Assembly: GCA_017408625.1 (NCBI GenBank)
Contig: JAFQUG010000085.1
Span: 1-8,262, forward strand
Direction of reading: 5' to 3'
DNA: 8,262 bases
From: Clostridia bacterium
GTDB taxonomy: Bacteria > Bacillota_A > Clostridia > Oscillospirales > CAG-272
Program-made: the position numbers and the translations under genes
In this document: positions 1 through 5,794 of the stretch, piece after piece
Layout: each line of letters starts with the position of its first letter
Numbering within the stretch: position 1 is the first letter of the stretch
The notes under the pieces: generated by a model
Seen by the model: only the letters and a program-made list of their open reading frames with translations
What the model was told of the DNA's origin: nothing
Database searches by the model: none

Positions 1-740
1 ATCGTGGCGTATTGGCCGTCGTCGGAATAGGTGATCTTGAGCGTGCCTGCGTAGTTGTCGTCGGCAGAGGGCGTGATCTCGGAGAATTCGGGATCGGGCC
101 ACTCGGTCTTGGGCAGTGTGCCGGCCTCCTCTTTCTCCTGTTCCTGCTGTGCTACGTATTCCAGATAAGCGGCAAGATCAAAATCCTGTGCCTTTTGCTC
201 GCTTTCAAAGAAAGCAAAGAAACGAATGTCAATCTTGTCTCCGTCCTTGATACCCGCATGTGCATGCAATGGGTCAAAGCGCAGCTGCGAAAAGGATACA
301 TTCTCCACGTCAGCCCAGCCGTCACAGCGCACGATCAGTCTGTGCCAGTCACCATCGGCCTCCCAATTCCACTCCAGGTGCGATTCGGGATCCTGCGAGA
401 AATTTACGCCATCGGTTCTGGCAATATATATCTCGCCCATCACATTGGTGCTTGTGCGATAATCGATTGCCAGATATTTTGCCTCTGACACCTTGATCTC
501 GGGGGTAGGCAGACCCATGGAAGGATCGTTGGCAGATGCTGTAAAGGTGCAGTATTCACCGTCTGTCACAGTGTAAGACATGTTGGCCACGCTGTTGAAG
601 GACTTGGCAACCTCAGGATCGGTAAAGTCGTAGATGTGTGAGGGGAGTGCATCATAGTCTTGCGCTGCCGCCGTCAGAGTGACTTGCACACCGAGCAGAA
701 GGCTGATGCACAGCAGCAGAGAAATGAGTGTACGTTTCAT
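1..740 (-). CDS. Secreted protein, paralogue of the adjacent glycoside-hydrolase-like gene (3' end outside window)
   Basis: The reading frame begins with ATG at 740 and stays open to base 1, giving 246 residues with no stop, so the gene is truncated by the window edge. A GGAGG ribosome binding site lies 9 bases before the ATG, and a near-consensus promoter sits behind it. Residues 1 to about 25 form a Sec signal peptide (MKRTL, a long Leu/Ile/Val core, then TAAA before Gln). The rest matches the N-terminus of the 926-3586 product throughout: IYDF near the start, then AKYL, a D-W-x-R-L-I stretch, LRFDP, IDIRFFAFF, FDLAAYLEYV and GTLKITYSDDG. This region looks like a beta-rich, carbohydrate-binding-like module followed by a Glu/Gln-rich linker (QQEQEKEEAG). 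By homology the missing part probably carries the same hydrolase-like barrel; that is inference. It could instead be a shorter protein with only the N-terminal module. Confidence 0.88.
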   Translation of the reverse strand, partial: MKRTLISLLLCISLLLGVQVTLTAAAQDYDALPSHIYDFTDPEVAKSFNSVANMSYTVTDGEYCTFTASANDPSMGLPTPEIKVSEAKYLAIDYRTSTNVMGEIYIARTDGVNFSQDPESHLEWNWEADGDWHRLIVRCDGWADVENVSFSQLRFDPLHAHAGIKDGDKIDIRFFAFFESEQKAQDFDLAAYLEYVAQQEQEKEEAGTLPKTEWPDPEFSEITPSADDNYAGTLKITYSDDGQYAT

Positions 741-774
741 TGCTTGAAACCTCCGTTCAGTTTCATTTGACCAT

Positions 775-804
775 ATTATATCATAATTTCGGACTCGGTG
801 TCAA
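775..804 (-). promoter_or_regulatory. Sigma-A promoter of the truncated secreted-protein gene
   Basis: Read on the minus strand, a perfect TTGACA (799-804) is followed after 18 bases by a perfect TATAAT (775-780), preceded by TGA, which fits the extended -10 form TGn. Transcription would start near 768, leaving a leader of roughly 28 bases that contains the GGAGG site. Both hexamers match consensus exactly, so this promoter should be strong. No clear operator was seen between it and the upstream terminator. Confidence 0.85.
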
Positions 805-888
805 CCAAAACAGTAAAGCCGCGGTAAGATTTGGTCATCCTGTCGGTTTTGCCATGCTTACAATATGCAATTTGACAAAGCCGGGGCG

Positions 889-919
889 AAAAAATCGGCT
901 GCCCAGAGGGGCAGCCGAT
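889..919 (-). terminator. Intrinsic terminator of the 926-3586 gene
   Basis: A perfect 11-base-pair stem (894-904 with 909-919) closes a 4-base loop (AGAG on the plus strand). On the minus strand a run of T follows (889-894). It begins 6 bases after the TAA stop of the glycoside-hydrolase-like gene. It lies between that gene and the promoter of the next paralogue, so the two should be transcribed separately. Confidence 0.9.
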
Positions 920-925
920 CATGCT

Positions 926-3586
926 TTATGCGCGTTTCTTTTTGCGTGTCAGAGCAAAGGGAAGTACTGCCGGGAAAACGATCAGAACAGTACTGTCTAA
1001 CGCAGATTTGCAGCCCTGCTTCTGTTCCTTTTCGGAGGCTTGCTGATCGCTCGGAACGTATTGCTCGGCGCTCTTAGGGTCAACGCAATTCTGGAAGGTG
1101 TAGTTGAGTCTGCCCAAGGGCGCTGCATCACCGTCGGTGTAGAATTGCTCCATGGTGGTGATCTTACTTGTGCTGTCTGCCCATTTGAACCGGAACTTGA
1201 TGCCGTTCGGATTGGTAATGCCAAGCATATCCAAGGGGACAGCGATCATCAATTCGGTTTCCTTGTGTCTGAAGCTGACCTTTCCCACCGTCTCGAAGGA
1301 ATATGTGCTGCCCGTGCCGTTGAAGCGTGCAACGGTGGTGGTGAAGTTGTCCTTGACTTCATAATTGACTACATAGTCGTAGCCGCACCAACCCGTATCG
1401 GGATTGCAGTCAATATCAAGGAACAGCTGCATCCAGGAAGCTCCCTCCTTGGGTCTTTTGATGTTTTCGCGTGTCTGTGCGTAGAAATAAACGTTTTTGG
1501 TGTCAGCAGTCACCTTGGAGGCAACGATGTCGTTCCTGCCGGTTTCATTGACATAGTGATTGTCTCCAAAGCCTTTGGCGTCTCGATCCAGCATGTCCTT
1601 GGCAGGATCGGTATAGGTCACAAGCACCTTATCCCAGACCTCAAAGCCACCCGTGACGTTGACCGAGTTGCGCGCGTCCTGCACGATGATGGGTGCCGTA
1701 CCCTTAAGACGTTGGATATTGTAAGCCAATTGCATATAGTAGTTGTCAAAATAGCCGCCCTTCATCATTTCGATATCGCGGGAAAATTCGTTGGAAGCGC
1801 AGTCCACAAAGCCGACCTTGTTGGGATCGCTCTGCCTTTGTGCGATCCACTCATTCCAGCCCGTCACAAGCACAAAGGGAACGTCTGCTTCAATGGCTCT
1901 GTCCCACTGCGCCTGGAAATTCAGGCCTTGCACGTAAAGTGCGGGATTTTCACGGATACTTTCGTAGTACTCGGAGCGTGCTGTTCTGTCGTTGACGTTC
2001 GCTGCAAACGATCTGCCGAGATTCAGCGTGTTGCCATAGAGAGCGGAATCCGAGAAGCGGACTGTGCCGCTGTGTTGCGCTACGGATACGTTGATGGCCG
2101 ATGGGTTGCCTTGGGCATCCTTGTAGATGTGCTGCGGCCACTCAAAGTCCATCCAGGGCCATCCGTTTTTCTTTTCCGCCTCGGTAGGCCATTGCGGCTG
2201 CTTGACCGTAAAGAATTCGTCGATATTGGCGCTGCGAGGGGCAATGATCAGCGGTTTGCCGTCAAGCATATACCAGGTGTCGCTGTAGAATCCGGACTTG
2301 TAGATCTTTTCATAGAGTTCCTGCACACAGGCCTCTGCGTTGGTGTTGGTATAAAATACCACCTCAGGTGCATCAAAGCCCATTTTGTTGAAATCGTGCA
2401 GGATTGCCATGAGCTTGAGCGCATTGTCATGGTAGGAATAGCCGTTGGTGGCATCGAAATACAAAAAGTCCACGCCAGCGTTGATCAAAAGCTCCACGTG
2501 CTTGCGCATGACCCAGTTGTCATCGATGTAGTAGTAGCCGTAAAGCGGCTCGTTCCAGAAATGCCATTCATAAGGACGACCCCAAAGTTCACAATCGGGC
2601 TTGCTTGCCTGTTCTATGCCAACCTTGTCAATGATATGCTGCATATTGATCGCGCCCGAGTCACCGTGCTCGCCGTGCCAAAGAAAATAAAAGATGCCTA
2701 CATCGTGATCCTCGGTCACCACGCCCACCTCGGAGGAATCAAACAGGGAACGGTCCAGATCATCCGTGCCCGCATAGCCGCCAAATAGGTTTACCTCATT
2801 GTTGGGGACAGTATAGGAGACTGCATTTTCCCCCTCTCCGTAAGAGATGGTGGCATATTTGCCGTCCTCGGAATAGGAAATCTTGAGTGTGCCCTCGGTA
2901 TTGTCGTCGGGATGCACGTCCATTTCCTTGTATTCGGGCTCGGGCCACTTCTGATCGGAGGGGCATACACCATCGGGAAGCGTGATCCCGTTCTTGTTGA
3001 CGTATTCCTGATATGCAGCGAGGTCAAAATCCTTGGCGGATTGCTCATCCGTAAAGAATGCCAAAAATCTGATGTCAATGGTCTCGTTGTTGCATTCATC
3101 CAATCCAAGGCCGATGGGGTCAAAGCGAAAGGCAGTGAATGTGACGTCCTCGGCTTCAGCCCATCCTTCACAGTAAAGGATCAATCTGTTCCATTCGCCG
3201 TCGGTATTCCATTTCCATCTCTGTCTGGCTTCGGGGGATTCTCCCATCATGTGTCCGTCGTCACGGTTTACGTAGAGCTCGCCTCTGTCTGCGGTCTCTG
3301 TTCTGTATTCAATACAAAGATATTTTGCGCTGTCCGTAAAGATTTGGGGAGGATTCAGGTTTACCTTGGGATCTCCCCCAAGAGCTGTCAGCGTCGTGTA
3401 TGAGCCGTCCTTGACGTCCATCGAGAGATTAATAGCAGCACCCAATACGTCGGAGACGATAAATCCGGAGGAAAAATCATAGATCCAGGAGGGGAGTATC
3501 ACGTCCTCGGCATGTGCGGTAAATGCCCCGGGTATACCAAGCAACAGTACAAGAGATAAAAGCAGGGGAACGAGTCTTGTTTTCAT
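926..3586 (-). CDS. Exported multidomain glycoside-hydrolase-like protein (GH99/WbsX-type barrel) with C-terminal membrane tail
   Basis: This 886-residue protein starts at ATG 3586, with AGGAG a few bases upstream and a consensus promoter behind it. Residues 1-26 are a Sec signal peptide ending AHA. Residues about 30-180 form a beta-rich module shared with the next gene. Residues about 290-630 look like a TIM-barrel hydrolase: VGIFYFLWHG (296-305), WNEPLYGYY (344-352), VDFLYFDATNG (372-382) and the late WNEW (577-580), which recalls GH99/WbsX-type proteins. Candidate acidic catalytic residues are E346, D378 and E579; this is inference. Residues about 645-830 resemble a CBM9/DOMON sugar-binding domain (TGRND 682-686, FLDIDCNPDTGW 722-733). 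A hydrophobic segment (about 862-880) after GCKS and before RKKKRA probably anchors the protein in the membrane or acts as a sorting tail. The likely role is degradation of an extracellular polysaccharide; the substrate is unknown. The exact family is recalled, not searched. Confidence 0.85.
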   Translation of the reverse strand: MKTRLVPLLLSLVLLLGIPGAFTAHAEDVILPSWIYDFSSGFIVSDVLGAAINLSMDVKDGSYTTLTALGGDPKVNLNPPQIFTDSAKYLCIEYRTETADRGELYVNRDDGHMMGESPEARQRWKWNTDGEWNRLILYCEGWAEAEDVTFTAFRFDPIGLGLDECNNETIDIRFLAFFTDEQSAKDFDLAAYQEYVNKNGITLPDGVCPSDQKWPEPEYKEMDVHPDDNTEGTLKISYSEDGKYATISYGEGENAVSYTVPNNEVNLFGGYAGTDDLDRSLFDSSEVGVVTEDHDVGIFYFLWHGEHGDSGAINMQHIIDKVGIEQASKPDCELWGRPYEWHFWNEPLYGYYYIDDNWVMRKHVELLINAGVDFLYFDATNGYSYHDNALKLMAILHDFNKMGFDAPEVVFYTNTNAEACVQELYEKIYKSGFYSDTWYMLDGKPLIIAPRSANIDEFFTVKQPQWPTEAEKKNGWPWMDFEWPQHIYKDAQGNPSAINVSVAQHSGTVRFSDSALYGNTLNLGRSFAANVNDRTARSEYYESIRENPALYVQGLNFQAQWDRAIEADVPFVLVTGWNEWIAQRQSDPNKVGFVDCASNEFSRDIEMMKGGYFDNYYMQLAYNIQRLKGTAPIIVQDARNSVNVTGGFEVWDKVLVTYTDPAKDMLDRDAKGFGDNHYVNETGRNDIVASKVTADTKNVYFYAQTRENIKRPKEGASWMQLFLDIDCNPDTGWCGYDYVVNYEVKDNFTTTVARFNGTGSTYSFETVGKVSFRHKETELMIAVPLDMLGITNPNGIKFRFKWADSTSKITTMEQFYTDGDAAPLGRLNYTFQNCVDPKSAEQYVPSDQQASEKEQKQGCKSALDSTVLIVFPAVLPFALTRKKKRA

Positions 3587-3617
3587 AAAAAACTCCTGAC
3601 AATGTTAAACTGTTTTC

Positions 3618-3646
3618 ATTATATCATACCGCTCAGTCGCTGTCAA
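3618..3646 (-). promoter_or_regulatory. Sigma-A promoter of the glycoside-hydrolase-like gene
   Basis: On the minus strand, perfect TTGACA (3641-3646) and perfect TATAAT (3618-3623) are separated by 17 bases, the optimal spacing. TGA precedes the -10, as at the paralogue's promoter, and the two promoters share the 11 bases TATGATATAAT. The start point would be near 3611, giving a leader of about 25 bases with the AGGAG site at 3593-3597. Confidence 0.87.
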
Positions 3647-3693
3647 GAAAAGGCACGATGCGTGTAAAAATTTGGTGAATTTGCAAAAATCCC

Positions 3694-3723
3694 TTGCATA
3701 CAACATAGGGAAACTGCTATAAT
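3694..3723 (+). promoter_or_regulatory. Promoter of the five-gene operon
   Basis: TTGCAT (3694-3699) is followed after 18 bases by a perfect TATAAT (3718-3723) preceded by TGC, an extended -10. Transcription would start near 3730, leaving a leader of about 35 bases with AAGGAG at 3751-3756. It is divergent from the minus-strand promoter at 3618-3646, with 47 bases between the two -35 boxes. A short inverted repeat, TCCCT (3690-3694) and AGGGA (3707-3711), brackets the -35 box and could be an operator, but it is too short to claim. Confidence 0.75.
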
Positions 3724-3765
3724 AAGAGAGGTGAAAAAATTCATGACCCTAAGGAGACATGCATC

Positions 3766-4617
3766 ATGAGCAAATATCTGGAATATCTGACCGAGGCTGC
3801 GCAAAAGACGGGCGGCACGTTTTATAAGATCACTGAAATACATAATGGCAATATCGAGACGGTTACCCTGAATCCGGGCAACGCCTGCCAGAACAGCTAT
3901 TCGGTGGCCAAGTCCTTTGTGGTGACCGCGATCGGCATGCTGTACGACGCGGGGTTGATCGATATGGGTGAGCGCATCGTGGACATATTCGCGGGCGAGC
4001 TGCCCGAGGGTATGGACGAAAAGTGGGCGTACATGACCGTGCATCACGCCATGACGCATACCTGCGGCTTTCCGCTCGGATATCTTGACATTGACGCAAT
4101 CGATGCAAGCAAGCTGGGCACCGACGACTATCTGACCTACCTGTTCAAGACCAAGCTTGATTTTGTGCCGGGGGAAAAGTGGGCGTACAGCGACGCGGCC
4201 TTTTATCTGCTCTCGCGCGTGGTCAGCAAAAAGAGCGGGGAAAAGGTGGACGATTTTCTGTGGACGCGCCTGTATTATCCGCTCGGCTACCGCGAAATGG
4301 CATGGAGCAAGTGCCCCAAGGGATATCCCATCGGTGCAACCGGGCTTTACATTTACACCGAGGATATGGCAAAGCTGGGCGAGCTGTATCTGCGCGGTGG
4401 CGTCTGGCAGGGCAAGCGCATTTTGTCCGAGGAGTGGTGCGAGATCACGCGCAAGCGCGGCTATGAGTTTCACAATATCTGCTCGGGCAAGGCATACGGC
4501 AAGGGCGGCGCGTTCGGGCAAATGCTGCTCTACATCCCTGAGCAGGAGCGCGTAGTTGCATGGCATTCCTTCGGCGGCGGAGACCTTTTGCCTGCTGTGA
4601 CCTTGTGGAAGGAATAA
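3766..4617 (+). CDS. Serine hydrolase of the beta-lactamase / penicillin-binding-protein-like family (class C type)
   Basis: This 283-residue protein starts at ATG 3766, 9 bases after AAGGAG. It carries the family's serine motif S-V-A-K (S46 to K49, the nucleophile and general base), then H-H-A-M-T-H-T-C-G-F-P (93-103), the usual T-H-T-S-G-F-P region with Cys in place of Ser. Y-S-D (141-143) stands at the Y-x-N position. The C-terminal W-H-S-F-G-G-G stretch (about residues 271-277) may stand in for the K-T-G/H-x-G motif. The family (PF00144) includes class C beta-lactamases, D-aminopeptidases and EstB-type esterases, so activity on an ester or amide is likely but antibiotic resistance is not implied. 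There is no signal peptide, so it should be cytoplasmic, unlike true beta-lactamases. At 283 residues it is shorter than typical class C enzymes. It is the first gene of the operon, and its stop is 5 bases before the Nudix gene. Confidence 0.88.
   Translation: MSKYLEYLTEAAQKTGGTFYKITEIHNGNIETVTLNPGNACQNSYSVAKSFVVTAIGMLYDAGLIDMGERIVDIFAGELPEGMDEKWAYMTVHHAMTHTCGFPLGYLDIDAIDASKLGTDDYLTYLFKTKLDFVPGEKWAYSDAAFYLLSRVVSKKSGEKVDDFLWTRLYYPLGYREMAWSKCPKGYPIGATGLYIYTEDMAKLGELYLRGGVWQGKRILSEEWCEITRKRGYEFHNICSGKAYGKGGAFGQMLLYIPEQERVVAWHSFGGGDLLPAVTLWKE
4609..4613 (+). promoter_or_regulatory. Ribosome binding site that fixes the Nudix gene start
   Basis: AAGGA overlaps the last codons of the upstream hydrolase gene and lies 9 bases before ATG 4623. 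The in-frame ATG at 4560 lies inside the hydrolase gene and has no such site. The overlap suggests translational coupling between the two genes. Confidence 0.7.
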
Positions 4618-4622
4618 GCAGC

Positions 4623-5075
4623 ATGGCAGAAGAAAGCATCAGAAAAGAACTGCAATGCATCATCCACCCTTTGAATACCTTAGGACGTTATAAGTACGTT
4701 GTTGTATGTGCCAATTATCAAGGAAAATGGATACTGAGCAGACATAAAAGCCGCGACACATGGGAAACTCAGGGCGGTCATATCGAGGATGGCGAAACTC
4801 CGCTTGAATGTGCAAAGCGTGAACTTTTTGAGGAAAGCGGGATTATGGATGCTGAGTTGTTTGCCGTCTGCGATTATTACGGTTACAATTCCAAAAGTTT
4901 CTCGCACGGTATGGTTTTCTTAGCGGTTGTCCACTCGCTTGGCGAGCTTCCCGAAAGTGAAATGAAAGAAATCAGAGTATTTGACACTCTCCCTGCTGAG
5001 CTTACGTATCCGCAGACTTCACCGAAGCTGTATGCGGAAGCGGAGAAGGTATTGAAGGAAATAATGGAGAAATAG
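4623..5075 (+). CDS. Nudix hydrolase
   Basis: This 150-residue protein contains a complete Nudix box from G52 to I74. It fits G-x5-E-x7-R-E-U-x-E-E-x-G-U exactly, with E58, R66, E67, E70, E71, G73 and I74 in place. The acidic residues bind divalent metal for hydrolysis of a nucleoside diphosphate linked to another group. W47-E-T-Q-G-G just before the box is where many family members have W-x-x-P-G-G. The length is normal for a single-domain member. The substrate cannot be told; a house-cleaning role on damaged (d)NTPs, as in YtkD or MutT types, is one possibility. The start at 4623 is chosen for its ribosome binding site and because upstream codons overlap the hydrolase gene. One base separates its stop from the next start. 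Its GC, about 46% over 4681-5040, is well below the 56% counted over 3961-4320 in the hydrolase gene. Confidence 0.93.
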   Translation: MAEESIRKELQCIIHPLNTLGRYKYVVVCANYQGKWILSRHKSRDTWETQGGHIEDGETPLECAKRELFEESGIMDAELFAVCDYYGYNSKSFSHGMVFLAVVHSLGELPESEMKEIRVFDTLPAELTYPQTSPKLYAEAEKVLKEIMEK

Positions 5076-5076
5076 C

Positions 5077-5778
5077 ATGACGATAAACTGTGTATGGGAA
5101 CACAACGGTAACGACACTTTGCTGTATGCGATCGATTTTATCGGCGCATATACCCGTGGTGAAAGCCTTGAAACAGCAAAGGCAAAGATGTCGGAGGAGA
5201 TCGTTTCCTATCTCAAATGGTTAGGCGCGGAGACCTCCGATCACATAGAAGTTGTGATCGCCCAAGAAAAAGACTCCGATCTTGCCATCAAGGATGCAGA
5301 TTCCGACGTGCTTTTTGAAAGTGAAAAAGTATCGCTGACGGCCGAAGAATATGAGCAGCTCAAGGCGCTTGCGCTGAAGTCAGCGATGGATTTTATTGCT
5401 TTGTATGAATCTATCCCGGACAAGAGTGCCACCGCCGCATTTGAACGCAAGACCTTTTACGGCCAAGTTCCGCGCTCGGCAGATGAAATGTACGAGCATA
5501 CCAAGAGCGTAAACGAATATTATTTTGCGGAGATCGAGGTTGATGCCGATAACTGCGGCAATATATACGAATGCCGCAAGCGCGGCTTTGAAGCCCTTGA
5601 AGCAAAGCCCTATTTCCTGCAAAATGCGGTGATTGAAGGCAGCTATGGAGAAAATTGGTCATTGCGCAAGGTTCTCCGCCGTTTTATTTGGCACGACCGT
5701 ATTCACGCAAAAGCGATGTATCGAATGGCGTTAAAGGTTTTTGGCGCAGAGAATGTGGCAAATCCGTTTTGCTTTTGA
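5077..5778 (+). CDS. Two-part protein: HicB-like N-terminus and DinB-like C-terminus
   Basis: This 233-residue protein starts at ATG 5077, 7 bases after GGAG, and one base after the Nudix stop. Residues 1 to about 60 (Y-A-I-D-F-I-G-A-Y near 17-25, then G-E-S-L-E-T-A-K and a helix ending in W-L-G) resemble the small HicB antitoxin/RNase-H-like fold, in which a short strand pattern is followed by T-x-E-E-A. Residues about 90-225 are mostly helical and end in W-H-D-R-I-H (205-210), an H-x3-H pair like the metal-binding motif in the last helix of DinB/YfiT proteins. H141 in the helix 134-150 could be the third ligand. DinB-fold proteins include thiol transferases and many of unknown role. No HicA toxin neighbour is present, so a toxin-antitoxin role is unlikely. 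GC is about 48% over 5101-5460, like the Nudix gene. Domain calls rest on pattern recognition only. Confidence 0.85.
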   Translation: MTINCVWEHNGNDTLLYAIDFIGAYTRGESLETAKAKMSEEIVSYLKWLGAETSDHIEVVIAQEKDSDLAIKDADSDVLFESEKVSLTAEEYEQLKALALKSAMDFIALYESIPDKSATAAFERKTFYGQVPRSADEMYEHTKSVNEYYFAEIEVDADNCGNIYECRKRGFEALEAKPYFLQNAVIEGSYGENWSLRKVLRRFIWHDRIHAKAMYRMALKVFGAENVANPFCF

Positions 5779-5780
5779 AA

Positions 5781-5786
5781 AGGGAG
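5781..5786 (+). promoter_or_regulatory. Ribosome binding site that fixes the APH-type kinase start
   Basis: AGGGAG lies 8 bases before ATG 5795, just after the TGA stop of the preceding gene. The earlier in-frame ATG at 5741 is inside the preceding gene and lacks a comparable site, so 5795 is preferred. Confidence 0.7.
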
Positions 5787-5794
5787 ACCAATAC

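Noticed and set aside
12..488. Plus-strand open frame opposite the truncated secreted-protein gene
   Set aside because: The minus-strand frame is clearly homologous to its neighbour and has promoter and ribosome binding site; the plus-strand translation is not recognisable.
872..877. TTGACA on the plus strand near the terminator, considered as a promoter
   Set aside because: No -10-like sequence lies 16-18 bases downstream; the position falls in the terminator stem, and no plus-strand gene follows.
1040..2788. Long plus-strand open frame (582 codons) opposite the glycoside-hydrolase-like gene
   Set aside because: It is antisense to a gene with a signal peptide, clear domains, promoter, ribosome binding site and terminator. 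Its translation shows no recognisable domain and no initiation signal; it reflects codon bias of the opposite strand.
3743..3769. Nine-codon open frame whose stop overlaps the first operon start (ATGA), considered as a leader peptide
   Set aside because: It has no ribosome binding site of its own, no run of regulatory codons, and no attenuator hairpin follows.
3643..4566. Minus-strand open frame (307 codons) opposite the serine hydrolase
   Set aside because: It shadows a gene with S-x-x-K and other family motifs and a good ribosome binding site, and it would run across the divergent promoter region.
4560..4622. Upstream start for the Nudix gene
   Set aside because: It lies within the hydrolase gene without a ribosome binding site; ATG 4623 is 9 bases after AAGGA.
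5077..5778. HicAB toxin-antitoxin pair
   Set aside because: No small HicA-like open frame is adjacent; the neighbours are a Nudix hydrolase and a kinase, and the HicB-like part is only the front of a longer protein.
5741..5794. Upstream start for the APH-type kinase
   Set aside because: It lies inside the DinB-like gene; ATG 5795 has AGGGAG at the right distance.
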